Shown one piece after another: positions 17,144-25,481 of a stretch of DNA of 64,000 nt. The notes beneath the pieces were generated by a model, which saw only the letters and a list, made by a program, of their open reading frames with translations, had not been told where the DNA came from and searched no databases. Origin of the DNA: SB11 sp035906255. Lineage in GTDB: Bacteria > Bacteroidota > Bacteroidia > UBA8524. The stretch spans positions 248,001 to 312,000 of the forward strand of contig JAMIFM010000029.1 of assembly GCA_035906255.1 (NCBI GenBank), in the 5' to 3' direction. The position numbers and the translations under genes were made by a program. Positions within the stretch are counted from its first letter, which is position 1, and every line of letters starts with the position of its first letter.

Positions 17144-18088
17144 ATGAAAAAAATAATTCTTATACTGGTTTCTTTATGTTTTACCCTCGCCGTGCAAGCC
17201 AATGGTGGAGAAAACGAGTTTGTTGCCTTTTCGCTGAAAGGGAAAGTGCAATTTAAAAACAAAGCGGCCGACAAAGCGTGGACTTCAGTAGCCACCAAAA
17301 CCCCTTTTTATAAAGGCGGGGTTGTTAAAATAGGCAAGGGGGAAGAACTGGTTTTGCTGCACAAAAACTATAAAACCATTAAACTTACCAAAGCAGGCGA
17401 ATACAAGATAGACAACCTTATAAAAGAGGCAGAGAAACAACCTGCGGATGAAAGCTCGGCCTATTTGCAGTTTATATGGAAGGAGTTTAACAAAAAACAC
17501 AAAGATGCCGAAAGCTACCACAGCGAGTATATGCAAACAAAAGGCGGTGTTGACCGTAGCGGTTGCACCCGTCCGTTGATGATAAGTCCCGCCTACGGAG
17601 AAAAGAAACACAGCGAAAACATTACCCTCACTTGGTCTCAGGATAGCGGCACAGTAACCTACACCGTTGTTTTTTTTGAGAATGAAAACGAAGACACAAA
17701 GCTGTTGGAACTGGACGTAAACGGAACATCGCTAACACTATCGGCACAAACTTTTTGGTTTAGAGCGGGCAAAACCTACTATTGGGTAGCCTACCCGAAA
17801 GGAAAACCCAATTGCGCCCGTTATTCATTCAGCATTGTAAAAGAAGAAGAAGCAGAAAAGTTTACTGCCGAAGTAGCCGCAGAATTTGAAAAATCGGCAA
17901 AAACACCCTTAGATGCTGTTAAAGCAGCTACTAAAATTGAAGAGGCGGGTTATATGGACGAAGCCGGTGATTACTTTTTAAAAGCAATGACCCAATCAAA
18001 CTACGCAAACGAATACAAAATAATTTACAGCAGCTGGCTGGCACGTGCCGGAAAATTTGAAGAAGCCCGCAAATGGTGGGTAGCGTAA
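17144..18088 (+). CDS. Secreted FecR-like / TPR-like protein
   Basis: A 314-residue exported protein. The signal peptide (MKKIILILVSLCFTLAVQA) is followed by a region resembling a FecR-type barrel (SLKGKVQFKNKAADKAWTSV, GGVVKIGKGEELVLL, TIKLTKAGEYKI, residues ~25-95). A central Ig-like beta segment (ITLTWSQDSGTVTYTVVFFEN) and a C-terminal helical hairpin pair like TPR units (residues ~245-314) follow. The FecR link rests on pattern only. FecR-like proteins are often found beside CHASE2 or caspase/CHAT genes, which fits this position between the two. The gap to the next gene is 14 bp. Function unknown. Confidence 0.65.
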   Translation: MKKIILILVSLCFTLAVQANGGENEFVAFSLKGKVQFKNKAADKAWTSVATKTPFYKGGVVKIGKGEELVLLHKNYKTIKLTKAGEYKIDNLIKEAEKQPADESSAYLQFIWKEFNKKHKDAESYHSEYMQTKGGVDRSGCTRPLMISPAYGEKKHSENITLTWSQDSGTVTYTVVFFENENEDTKLLELDVNGTSLTLSAQTFWFRAGKTYYWVAYPKGKPNCARYSFSIVKEEEAEKFTAEVAAEFEKSAKTPLDAVKAATKIEEAGYMDEAGDYFLKAMTQSNYANEYKIIYSSWLARAGKFEEARKWWVA

Positions 18089-18102
18089 CAATACTAAGTA
18101 CA

Positions 18103-21100
18103 ATGAAAAAAAACCTGTTTTTTATAGCTGCCCTGTGTTTGCTTACCCAACTGCAAGCACAGATAGAGCTTATCAAACAAAAACCGGATGCCATAAACGG
18201 CAAAGGCAAAATATACGCCTTGATTATCGGCATCTCGGATTACGAAAACATTGGCGATTTGAACTACGCCGACGAAGACGCGCAAGACTTTTACGATTTT
18301 TTGGTAAAGGAATCGGCGTTAGGCATTGATTCTAACAACGTACGATTGTTGCTCAACAAAAATGCTACCTCGGCCAATGTGGGCAAAGAGTTGTTGAAGC
18401 TTAAAAACCGTATGGAAGAGGGCAGTACCTTCTTTTTTTACTTTGCGGGTCACGGAGACGCGAACGGCGAAGCACAGGCCTTTTTGCTGGCTTCGGATTT
18501 ACCGCCAGTAGAAGACCCCAGCCTGTATGCTTTTGGCGGCGGAGTGATACACGTGTATTTTATCAAAGACGAAATCCGTAAAATAATTACTGATAAAAAA
18601 GCCAATGTAATATTGGTAACCGATGCCTGCCGCACCAACGAATTGGCGGGAAGTAAAGAGGGTACAAAAGCCTACGTGAATAAAATCATGGAGCAAAACA
18701 GCGGCGAGATTCAGTTTATCAGTTGCGCCGCCGATGAAAAATCAGAAGAAAGCGACTCGTGGGGACAAGGCAGAGGTGTTTTTTCATACTTTTTTATGAA
18801 CGGATTGCGAGGTTTGGCCGACAATCGGCCTCCTGACGGCAAAGTAACCGTGCGCGAATTGTATGATTATGTGCAGCGCAATGTTGAAGAAGCCACCGTT
18901 GTTACCGATGAAGACTTGATTGCCGTTACCGGAAAAGCGTTTCGTCAAAGCCCGCAATATTGCTGTACCGAAAAACAAAACGCAACTCTTGTATTAGTTA
19001 ACGACGCGGTGAAGCAAAATGCCATTGCAAAAATGGCAGCTTCGGAACACACCATTAAACTGGCCTCAAGCAAAGGCCGCTCGGCAATTCGCTCCCTTCA
19101 AACAAGCGACAGCGTGTTAAAAGATTTGTACAACAAATTTTATGATGCACTGGATAATAAAAAGCTCACATCGCCCAAAGGAAAATCGGCATGGGATTAT
19201 TATACTGCATTTAAAAACCGTGCGGGAAAAAACGGCCCCGGTGTTTTTGATGCCACCGAGGATATGAAAGCGGCTCTGCTGAACGACGCACAAATTACTA
19301 TTAACGCATTTTACAGCTACAACGATAAGTGGGGAATGAGCGATAAAACCAAGCGTGATTTTTACGAAGAGGGAGTAGAAAAACTTCGGAAGGCCCGCAG
19401 CTTGATGGCTGCCGACGACCCCAACTCACCCATAGTAAAACTTACCCGCCAGTGTATGGAAGCGGCAGGAATATTTGCTTCTAACCAACCTAACGACTGG
19501 AAACGCGGAATAAAGATGATGGATAGTGCAATAGCGGCGTTTCCAACCAATCCGTTGCCCTTATTTTTAAAAGGCAGGCTGCTGTACAATATGACAAGTT
19601 ATGATTCAGCATTGGTGTACCTGCACAAAAGCCACAGCATTGCACCCCGCTGGAGTATGCCCACTATTGGAATATCAGATGTTTACAGCGAACTTGAAGA
19701 GTATGACAGCGTTGAAACACTCCTTAACGAAGTGATAGAGAAAAACCCCGTTGCAATAGCTTACTTTAAACTGGGCTACCATTACGGAGAACACAGGGAT
19801 GATTATCCAAGTGCTGTATTTTACAGCAAGTTGGCGCACGAGTTAGCCCCTGAAAAAACCAATATTATTAACAACATTGGTGCATATTATGAGAAGCAGG
19901 GCGAAGAAGACTCTGCGTTGGTTTACTATGAAAAGGCATACAGTCTCGATTCAAACAACGCCTTTACATTGTGTAACATTGGCAAACATTACCTTGAGAA
20001 AGGCTATTATGAAAAAGCAGAGGAAGCACTGTTAAGAGCATTAAATGCCGACTCAACAGAATCTGTGGCGCACCGCGCCTTAGGCGACCTATACCTTAAA
20101 AAGTGCAATCTATACCAATACAAACTGGGTGAAAGGCTAAACTACTGGAATCAATCAGTAGCAAGCTATGAAAAGGCAATTCAGTATAAACCTGCGGACA
20201 AATACCTGTATTCTGCAAAAGCCGCAGCAGAAGCAGAAATGGACTTGGCACTATCAGAGGCAACAATGAGCCGCTATTTGAAACACGGCAAAGCTGATGC
20301 TGACTATTACAATGAATTTGGATTAATATACCTGAATAACCAAGACACCACGAAAGCTCTCATCACCTTCAAAAAAGGAATTGCTGCCGACAGTAATTTT
20401 TACTATCCGTATTTTAATGTAGGTGAGATATTTTATTACAGTAACCAATGGGACAGTGCCCTATATTATTATGAAAAAGCAACCAACATCAGTAGCACAA
20501 CCAACTATTTAGAGTATAAAATTGAAAAGATAAACGATAAAATTCAGCAAGAGTTTGACAGAATAGAGCTTGTTGCCACCAAAGAACGGTTGTTAACCGC
20601 CAAGAACGGAGACATTTCAGCTGCATTAGAACTTGCCGACATTTACCTTAGCGAGGGCAACAACGACAGTGCGTACACGCTGTACTTACGAGTGATAGAA
20701 GAAGACCCGCAGACACTTTCAGGAACGTTTTTAAGTTTTTTCCAAAGCGCGCGATATAGTCAGGAACATTTTATAGACACAGCAATGTCTATTTTGGCAA
20801 AAGCCGCATTTGAACGCAAAGACCTGAACCTTGCCTACGAGTATGTTTATTACGTAAAAGACAACAGTAGTTATTTGTACAAGGATGAAGAAGCGGTGTG
20901 TGAGAAACTGTACTTGGCTTGCGAACCCTCTCAGCCGAATGATTACAGGTTGTCTGATATGGCGTATTACATCGCTCTTTTGTTTAATTATAAAGGCGAC
21001 ACAGAAAAAACATTGACGTGGTTAGAAAAAAGCCTCGAAAAAGGGTATTGGGCAAGTACGCTTGCAATGGATTATAATTTTGAACGCTTGAGCGAAAACA

Positions 21101-21183
21101 AACAGTTTAAAAAGCTGATTAAAAAGTACGATAAGAAACAAAAGCAAGAAGCACCCGTAGAAGATGAATATAATTGGCGGTAA
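18103..21183 (+). CDS. Secreted caspase-like peptidase (C14) with long TPR array
   Basis: A 1026-residue protein. Signal peptide residues 1-20 (ending LQAQ), then a caspase-like domain (KIYALIIGISDYENIGDLNYADEDA) with His117 in YFAGHGD and Cys176 in VTDACRTNE. A helical linker follows (residues ~310-450), then more than ten TPR-like units to residue ~1010 (AYYEKQGEEDSALVYYEKAYSLD is typical). The C-terminus is Lys/Gln/Glu-rich. It is clearly distinct from the first caspase of the cluster (no DUF4384, TPRs instead). TPRs suggest protein-protein recruitment. ATG 18103 is chosen for the signal peptide. The stop codon TAA is also the start of the next gene's promoter box. Confidence 0.88.
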   Translation: MKKNLFFIAALCLLTQLQAQIELIKQKPDAINGKGKIYALIIGISDYENIGDLNYADEDAQDFYDFLVKESALGIDSNNVRLLLNKNATSANVGKELLKLKNRMEEGSTFFFYFAGHGDANGEAQAFLLASDLPPVEDPSLYAFGGGVIHVYFIKDEIRKIITDKKANVILVTDACRTNELAGSKEGTKAYVNKIMEQNSGEIQFISCAADEKSEESDSWGQGRGVFSYFFMNGLRGLADNRPPDGKVTVRELYDYVQRNVEEATVVTDEDLIAVTGKAFRQSPQYCCTEKQNATLVLVNDAVKQNAIAKMAASEHTIKLASSKGRSAIRSLQTSDSVLKDLYNKFYDALDNKKLTSPKGKSAWDYYTAFKNRAGKNGPGVFDATEDMKAALLNDAQITINAFYSYNDKWGMSDKTKRDFYEEGVEKLRKARSLMAADDPNSPIVKLTRQCMEAAGIFASNQPNDWKRGIKMMDSAIAAFPTNPLPLFLKGRLLYNMTSYDSALVYLHKSHSIAPRWSMPTIGISDVYSELEEYDSVETLLNEVIEKNPVAIAYFKLGYHYGEHRDDYPSAVFYSKLAHELAPEKTNIINNIGAYYEKQGEEDSALVYYEKAYSLDSNNAFTLCNIGKHYLEKGYYEKAEEALLRALNADSTESVAHRALGDLYLKKCNLYQYKLGERLNYWNQSVASYEKAIQYKPADKYLYSAKAAAEAEMDLALSEATMSRYLKHGKADADYYNEFGLIYLNNQDTTKALITFKKGIAADSNFYYPYFNVGEIFYYSNQWDSALYYYEKATNISSTTNYLEYKIEKINDKIQQEFDRIELVATKERLLTAKNGDISAALELADIYLSEGNNDSAYTLYLRVIEEDPQTLSGTFLSFFQSARYSQEHFIDTAMSILAKAAFERKDLNLAYEYVYYVKDNSSYLYKDEEAVCEKLYLACEPSQPNDYRLSDMAYYIALLFNYKGDTEKTLTWLEKSLEKGYWASTLAMDYNFERLSENKQFKKLIKKYDKKQKQEAPVEDEYNWR

Positions 21184-21188
21184 CTTTG
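21181..21188 (+). promoter_or_regulatory. Minus-7 box TAACTTTG overlapping a stop codon
   Basis: TAACTTTG matches TAnnTTTG. Its first three bases are the stop codon of the TPR-caspase gene, and it ends 4 nt before ATG 21193. The methyltransferase transcript would be leaderless. Confidence 0.6.
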
Positions 21189-21192
21189 ACGC

Positions 21193-22566
21193 ATGACAAG
21201 GGAACTACCCGCGCCGTTTTCAAACCGGATGCAACAGTTGTTGCAAAACGGGTATAACGATTATGTAGCAGCTATTGGAGCCGATGCGCCTGTATCGTTG
21301 CGGGTAAACCCAAAAAAGATAAGCACGCACTTATCCTACCCAAAAGTAACGTGGTGTGCTGACGGTTACTACCTCCCAACCCGTCCTGTTTTTACTTTCG
21401 ACCCATTGTTTCAAGCCGGAGCATACTATGTGCAGGAAGCAGCAAGTATGTTCACAGGTTTTGCCCTGCAACAAATCAATCCGCAAAACAAGGCTATAAA
21501 AGTATTGGATTTATGCGCCGCACCGGGAGGCAAAAGCACTCAATTAGTGAGTAACATCTCGTCGGAAAGTTTATTGGTAGCTAACGAAGTGATAAAAACA
21601 CGCGTAGGCATTTTGCGCGAAAACCTTGAAAAATGGGGCTACCCTAACACCATAGTTACTAATAACGACCCAAAAGATTTTGAATCCCTTGAAGGGTTTT
21701 TTGATGTGGTAGTTTGCGATGCCCCGTGCAGCGGCGAAGGGCTTTTTCGCAAAGAACCCGACGCTGTAAAAGAATGGAGCGAAGCCAACGTACAACTGTG
21801 TAGCCAGCGTCAGCAGCGTATTTTAGTATCAGCGATAAAAACCCTGAAAGAAGGCGGCCATCTGATATACTCTACCTGTACCCATGCCCCTGAAGAGAAC
21901 GAACATAACGTGGAGTGGATGTGCAATGAATTTGGGCTTGAAGAAGTGAGGCTTAAACTTCCCGAAGAAACGGGTATTGTTGAGGGCAGTATCGGATACC
22001 GTTTTTATCCCCATTTGGTAAAAGCAGAGGGTTTTTATTGCGCTGTGCTTAAAAAGAAGGGCGAAGAAGAAAGCCGCCTCTCAAGAACTAAGAAACCGTT
22101 ATTTATTGCTGCAAGAAAAATAGGGGCAGAGTTATCCAAACACTTTAGCGCAGAATATCCGCTGGCGTTTTACGAGCGCAACACTATGTGGTGCGGGTTT
22201 CCGGCACATTATGATGAAGAGTTGAACCTGCTGGCAGAAAAACTATACATTGTTTCGTTTGGGACAGAAACAGGAGAGTTGATGAAAGGTGAGCTTCTTC
22301 CTGCGCAAGGTTTGGCCAACTCTATTATCCGCAATAAAGAAATTTTTGCAAGCTATGAATTGGAAATAACCGAAGCTGTAAAGTATTTACGCAAAGACCC
22401 CATTACAGATGATAGTGGTACCAAAGGCTGGAAACTGGCCACCTATCAAGGCGCAGGACTTGGGTTTTTTAAAAACCTTGGTAACCGAACCAACAATTAT
22501 TTTCCTAAGGAACGCAGGATTTTAAAAGCCCCGTCACAAGAAGAAATCTTTTCGCTGAGTATATAA
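21193..22566 (+). CDS. RsmF-like 16S rRNA (cytosine-C5) methyltransferase
   Basis: A 457-residue NOL1/NOP2/Sun-family enzyme. The SAM site LDLCAAPGGKSTQL, the catalytic DAPCSGEGLFRK (motif IV Cys) and the motif VI segment YSTCTHAPEENE (second Cys) are all present, so the two-cysteine mechanism is intact. The C-terminal part (residues ~300-457) with LLPAQGLANS and KGWKLATYQGAGLGFFK resembles the RNA-binding PUA-like region of RsmF. It methylates C5 of a cytosine in 16S rRNA, probably C1407 as in RsmF; the exact site is inferred. Confidence 0.88.
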   Translation: MTRELPAPFSNRMQQLLQNGYNDYVAAIGADAPVSLRVNPKKISTHLSYPKVTWCADGYYLPTRPVFTFDPLFQAGAYYVQEAASMFTGFALQQINPQNKAIKVLDLCAAPGGKSTQLVSNISSESLLVANEVIKTRVGILRENLEKWGYPNTIVTNNDPKDFESLEGFFDVVVCDAPCSGEGLFRKEPDAVKEWSEANVQLCSQRQQRILVSAIKTLKEGGHLIYSTCTHAPEENEHNVEWMCNEFGLEEVRLKLPEETGIVEGSIGYRFYPHLVKAEGFYCAVLKKKGEEESRLSRTKKPLFIAARKIGAELSKHFSAEYPLAFYERNTMWCGFPAHYDEELNLLAEKLYIVSFGTETGELMKGELLPAQGLANSIIRNKEIFASYELEITEAVKYLRKDPITDDSGTKGWKLATYQGAGLGFFKNLGNRTNNYFPKERRILKAPSQEEIFSLSI

Positions 22567-22660
22567 TTGGCACCTATCGAAGGATAGAAACGCTCGTTTT
22601 CTAACAAATCCCAAAAACTTTACGAACTTTGCTGCTTGCGGCACAACCGCATTTACACAC

Positions 22661-23401
22661 ATGCAACAACAGGTACTATATGGTGTTAGACCCGTGATTG
22701 AAGCTATTGAGGCAGGAAAAACAATCGACAGGGTTTATATTGAAGAAAACGCAAGGGGAGAGTTGGTAACCCAACTGCGCCGTATGCTGAAAGAGCAAGA
22801 CATTCCCCATCAAATATTACCCCAGTACCGGTTTTTTAAAGTAGCCGACCGAAACAAAAACCACCAAGGTGTGGTTGCCTATGCTGCGCTGGTAGAATAT
22901 CAATATTTGGATGAAATAGTGCAGCAGGTTTTTGAGCGGGGAGAAACCCCATTGGTGTTGGTGCTTGACCGCATTACCGACGTGCGCAACTTTGGCGCAT
23001 TGGCTCGTACGGCTGAGTGCATGGGCGTTCACGCTCTGCTGATACCTTCAAAAGGGGCTGCTGCCATTAACGAAGACGCGATTAAAACCAGTGCCGGAGC
23101 ACTAATGAAAATACCGGTTTGTCGCACGCATAACCTTAAAAACGCCCTTGAATATCTGCACGACTCAGGCCTGCAATTGGCTGCCGCTACAGAAAAAGGA
23201 GCGATAAACAGTTGGGAGGCAGACCTAAAAACTCCATTGGCATTGTTAATGGGCAACGAAGAAGAAGGTGTTTCACCCGAATATTTAAAACGATGTGATA
23301 CCCTGCTGAAAGTACCTATGACGGGCACGATAGAATCGTTAAACGTATCGGTAGCGGCGGGAATGCTGTTGTATGAATGTGCTAGGCAAAGAAGCCATTA
23401 G
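22661..23401 (+). CDS. rlmB: 23S rRNA (guanosine-2'-O-)-methyltransferase RlmB
   Basis: A 246-residue SpoU/TrmH-family enzyme. The N-terminal substrate-binding domain begins LYGVRPVIEAIEAGKTIDRVYI. The knotted SPOUT domain has motif 1 (LDRITDVRNFGALARTAECMG), motif 2 (LLMGNEEEGVSPEYL) and motif 3 (KVPMTGTIESLNVSVAAGMLLYE). RlmB methylates the ribose of G2251 in the 23S peptidyl-transferase loop. A relative of other TrmH specificity is possible but the length and N-terminal domain favour RlmB. Confidence 0.9.
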   Translation: MQQQVLYGVRPVIEAIEAGKTIDRVYIEENARGELVTQLRRMLKEQDIPHQILPQYRFFKVADRNKNHQGVVAYAALVEYQYLDEIVQQVFERGETPLVLVLDRITDVRNFGALARTAECMGVHALLIPSKGAAAINEDAIKTSAGALMKIPVCRTHNLKNALEYLHDSGLQLAAATEKGAINSWEADLKTPLALLMGNEEEGVSPEYLKRCDTLLKVPMTGTIESLNVSVAAGMLLYECARQRSH

Positions 23402-23447
23402 TCGTTTTTGTTTTGTATAAGAAAAAATAAAACCCGTTGTTGCAACA

Positions 23448-24485
23448 ATGATAGCGTTCCTACCCCAAGAAATAGAGCAGATAAAGCAAACGGCTGTTGA
23501 AGCTGAAAGAAACAAACGGCTGCCGCAGTCGGTTTTGGAATTGCTATACAAACACAAACTGCTGAAACAGTTTGTTCCTAAAGAACAGGGTGGAGCCGAA
23601 GCAACATTGCCCGAAGCACTTACAATATTTGAAGAATGCGCTCATATTGACGGCAACATCGGCTGGCTGGCAGCAATAGGCAGTGGAGGCAACTACTTTG
23701 CAGGCTACTACGGAAAAGAAACGGTTAAAAAGCTGTTTTTTGCAGAAAAAGCGGTGTTGGCCGGCAGCGGCCACAGCGGCACTGCAAAAAGGACAAGCGG
23801 AGGCTATACAGTAAACGGGAGCTGGAAATATTGCAGCGGGGCAGAAACGGCCACCTTTTATACTGCTACGGCAGCAGATGAAAACGGCAACGTAAACGCG
23901 TTTACGTTTATGCCCGAACAAGTTGAAGTTGTGAAAGACTGGGATTCTTTCGGGCTAAAAGCCACTGAAAGTCATACCATAATAGTAAAAGATGCGTTTG
24001 TACCTGACGAGTTGGTGTTTGATTTATCAAAACCGCCGATAAGCTATACCGATTACAAAGTATATAGTTTTCCGTTCATGTTATTTGCACAATACTCGTT
24101 TGGTGCAGTTGTATTAGGGTTATACCGCGCATTTGTTGAAGAAGCGGAAAGGCACGCCGAGCAGCACGCCGACAATAGCGAACGAAGCAAAACCATAAAG
24201 CAACAGTTAAACAAAGCCCGCATTAGTGTTGAAAAACACGCGGTGGCATTTCATAAATCAGCTAACGCCACTTGGGAAGCCCACTTGGGCGGGGAAGGGA
24301 TTAGCGAGGCATTAATGATTGAAGCCACTGAAACGGTATTGGCCATATCGGCATGGGTGCCCCAAATAACTTCAAATATTTTCTCGCATTTAGGAATGAG
24401 TGCCCTTATGGAGCAGCACCCCATTAACCGCATCTATCGGAACCTGCTAACAGCCAATCAGCACATACTTTTAAGAAAGTATTAA
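23448..24485 (+). CDS. Acyl-CoA-dehydrogenase-like flavoprotein
   Basis: A 345-residue protein of the acyl-CoA dehydrogenase fold. The N-terminal helical domain (VPKEQGGAEATLPEALTIFEECAHIDGNIGWL), middle beta domain (YTVNGSWKYCSGAETATFY) and C-terminal helix bundle are recognisable. It is shorter than typical dehydrogenases (~380) and lacks a clear catalytic Glu context. It looks closest to the FMN-dependent monooxygenase/HsaA-like branch. The substrate is not known. It has no functional partner beside it, lying between rlmB and a 2OG oxygenase. Confidence 0.72.
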   Translation: MIAFLPQEIEQIKQTAVEAERNKRLPQSVLELLYKHKLLKQFVPKEQGGAEATLPEALTIFEECAHIDGNIGWLAAIGSGGNYFAGYYGKETVKKLFFAEKAVLAGSGHSGTAKRTSGGYTVNGSWKYCSGAETATFYTATAADENGNVNAFTFMPEQVEVVKDWDSFGLKATESHTIIVKDAFVPDELVFDLSKPPISYTDYKVYSFPFMLFAQYSFGAVVLGLYRAFVEEAERHAEQHADNSERSKTIKQQLNKARISVEKHAVAFHKSANATWEAHLGGEGISEALMIEATETVLAISAWVPQITSNIFSHLGMSALMEQHPINRIYRNLLTANQHILLRKY

Positions 24486-24533
24486 ATTAAACCGATGCAA
24501 ACGGGTTGCGTTACAAACACACAACCTATTTAC

Positions 24534-24541
24534 TACATTTG
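24534..24541 (+). promoter_or_regulatory. Minus-7 box TACATTTG
   Basis: TACATTTG matches TAnnTTTG, 30 bp before ATG 24572, giving a short normal leader for the oxygenase gene. Confidence 0.5.
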
Positions 24542-24571
24542 TAATCTTTCTAAATAAGAACAAACAGCACC

Positions 24572-25366
24572 ATGAAACATATTAGCGAAAGGTTGTTAGC
24601 CCCTGAAACCGTTGCCGCCATGTCGCACGAGTTTAAAACCAACCATCCGTACCCCCATATAATTATTGACGACTTTTTGAAGCCTGAAATCGCCTCAGCA
24701 GCGTTTGACAACTTCCCCCCGTATGAATTGTTTAACAAGAAATACAAAGGACTGAATGAGAAAAAGGCCGAGGGCAGCAATATTGAAGACTTTAACCCCA
24801 TCTTCACAGAAATCATTAACGATTTGTCGTCGCCTGAGATGTATAAATGGATTCAGCAGGTATGTAATATTAAAGAAGACGTAGTGATGACCGCCGATGC
24901 CGAAGGCCGCGGACTGCACCAAGGGGGAAAAGGCAGCTTTTTGGACATACACATTGATTTTAACATACACCGCAAACACAACCTGCACCGCAGGCTAAAC
25001 ATACTTATTTACCTTAATAAGCATTGGTTGACTGAATACGGCGGAGGTTTGGAAATGTGGAACCCCGATGTAACCAAAATGGAAAAGGTAGCCGAGCCGA
25101 AGTTTAACCGCTGCCTGATTTTTGAAACCAACGAAATAAGCTACCACGGTTACGGACGCATAAACGTGCCCGAAAACGAAAGCCGCAAAAGCATATACGG
25201 CTACTATTATACCCAAACCCGCGATGGAGCGGTTCCCTATCACGACACTGTATTTAAGGCTCGTCCCGAGGAAGGAAAACTGAAGCAAATACAGACCGAT
25301 TTGAAAGAAACGACCAAAAACACCATCAAAAGAGTGTTAAAAAAAGTAGGAATTACTTTTAAATAA
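24572..25366 (+). CDS. 2-oxoglutarate/Fe(II) oxygenase (prolyl-hydroxylase-like)
   Basis: A 264-residue protein of the 2OG-Fe(II) dioxygenase superfamily. The facial triad is visible: HxD in DIHIDFNIH, the distal His in SYHGYGRI, and the 2OG-binding Arg in ESRKSIYGYYY. YPHIIIDDFLKPE near residue 30 is a typical N-terminal strand of this group, and LNILIYLNKHW is a core strand. Such proteins hydroxylate proteins or small molecules; the substrate cannot be told. No biosynthetic partners are next to it. Confidence 0.82.
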   Translation: MKHISERLLAPETVAAMSHEFKTNHPYPHIIIDDFLKPEIASAAFDNFPPYELFNKKYKGLNEKKAEGSNIEDFNPIFTEIINDLSSPEMYKWIQQVCNIKEDVVMTADAEGRGLHQGGKGSFLDIHIDFNIHRKHNLHRRLNILIYLNKHWLTEYGGGLEMWNPDVTKMEKVAEPKFNRCLIFETNEISYHGYGRINVPENESRKSIYGYYYTQTRDGAVPYHDTVFKARPEEGKLKQIQTDLKETTKNTIKRVLKKVGITFK

Positions 25367-25453
25367 TTGTGCTGCTTGGCGTTGCCAAAAGCAAGTAACA
25401 ATTCTTTAACTTTTACTTAACAATCCACTAACTGGCAAAAATTTGTTGAGAAA

Positions 25454-25461
25454 TACTTTTG
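25454..25461 (+). promoter_or_regulatory. Minus-7 box TACTTTTG
   Basis: TACTTTTG matches TAnnTTTG, 20 bp before ATG 25482 of the TonB receptor gene. Confidence 0.55.
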
Positions 25462-25481
25462 CGGCAGCAAAAAGTATTATA

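Noticed and set aside
13665..21183. Known antiphage caspase or gasdermin-type defence system
   Set aside because: The caspases carry signal peptides and no gasdermin, reverse transcriptase, nucleotide cyclase or CRISPR partner is present.
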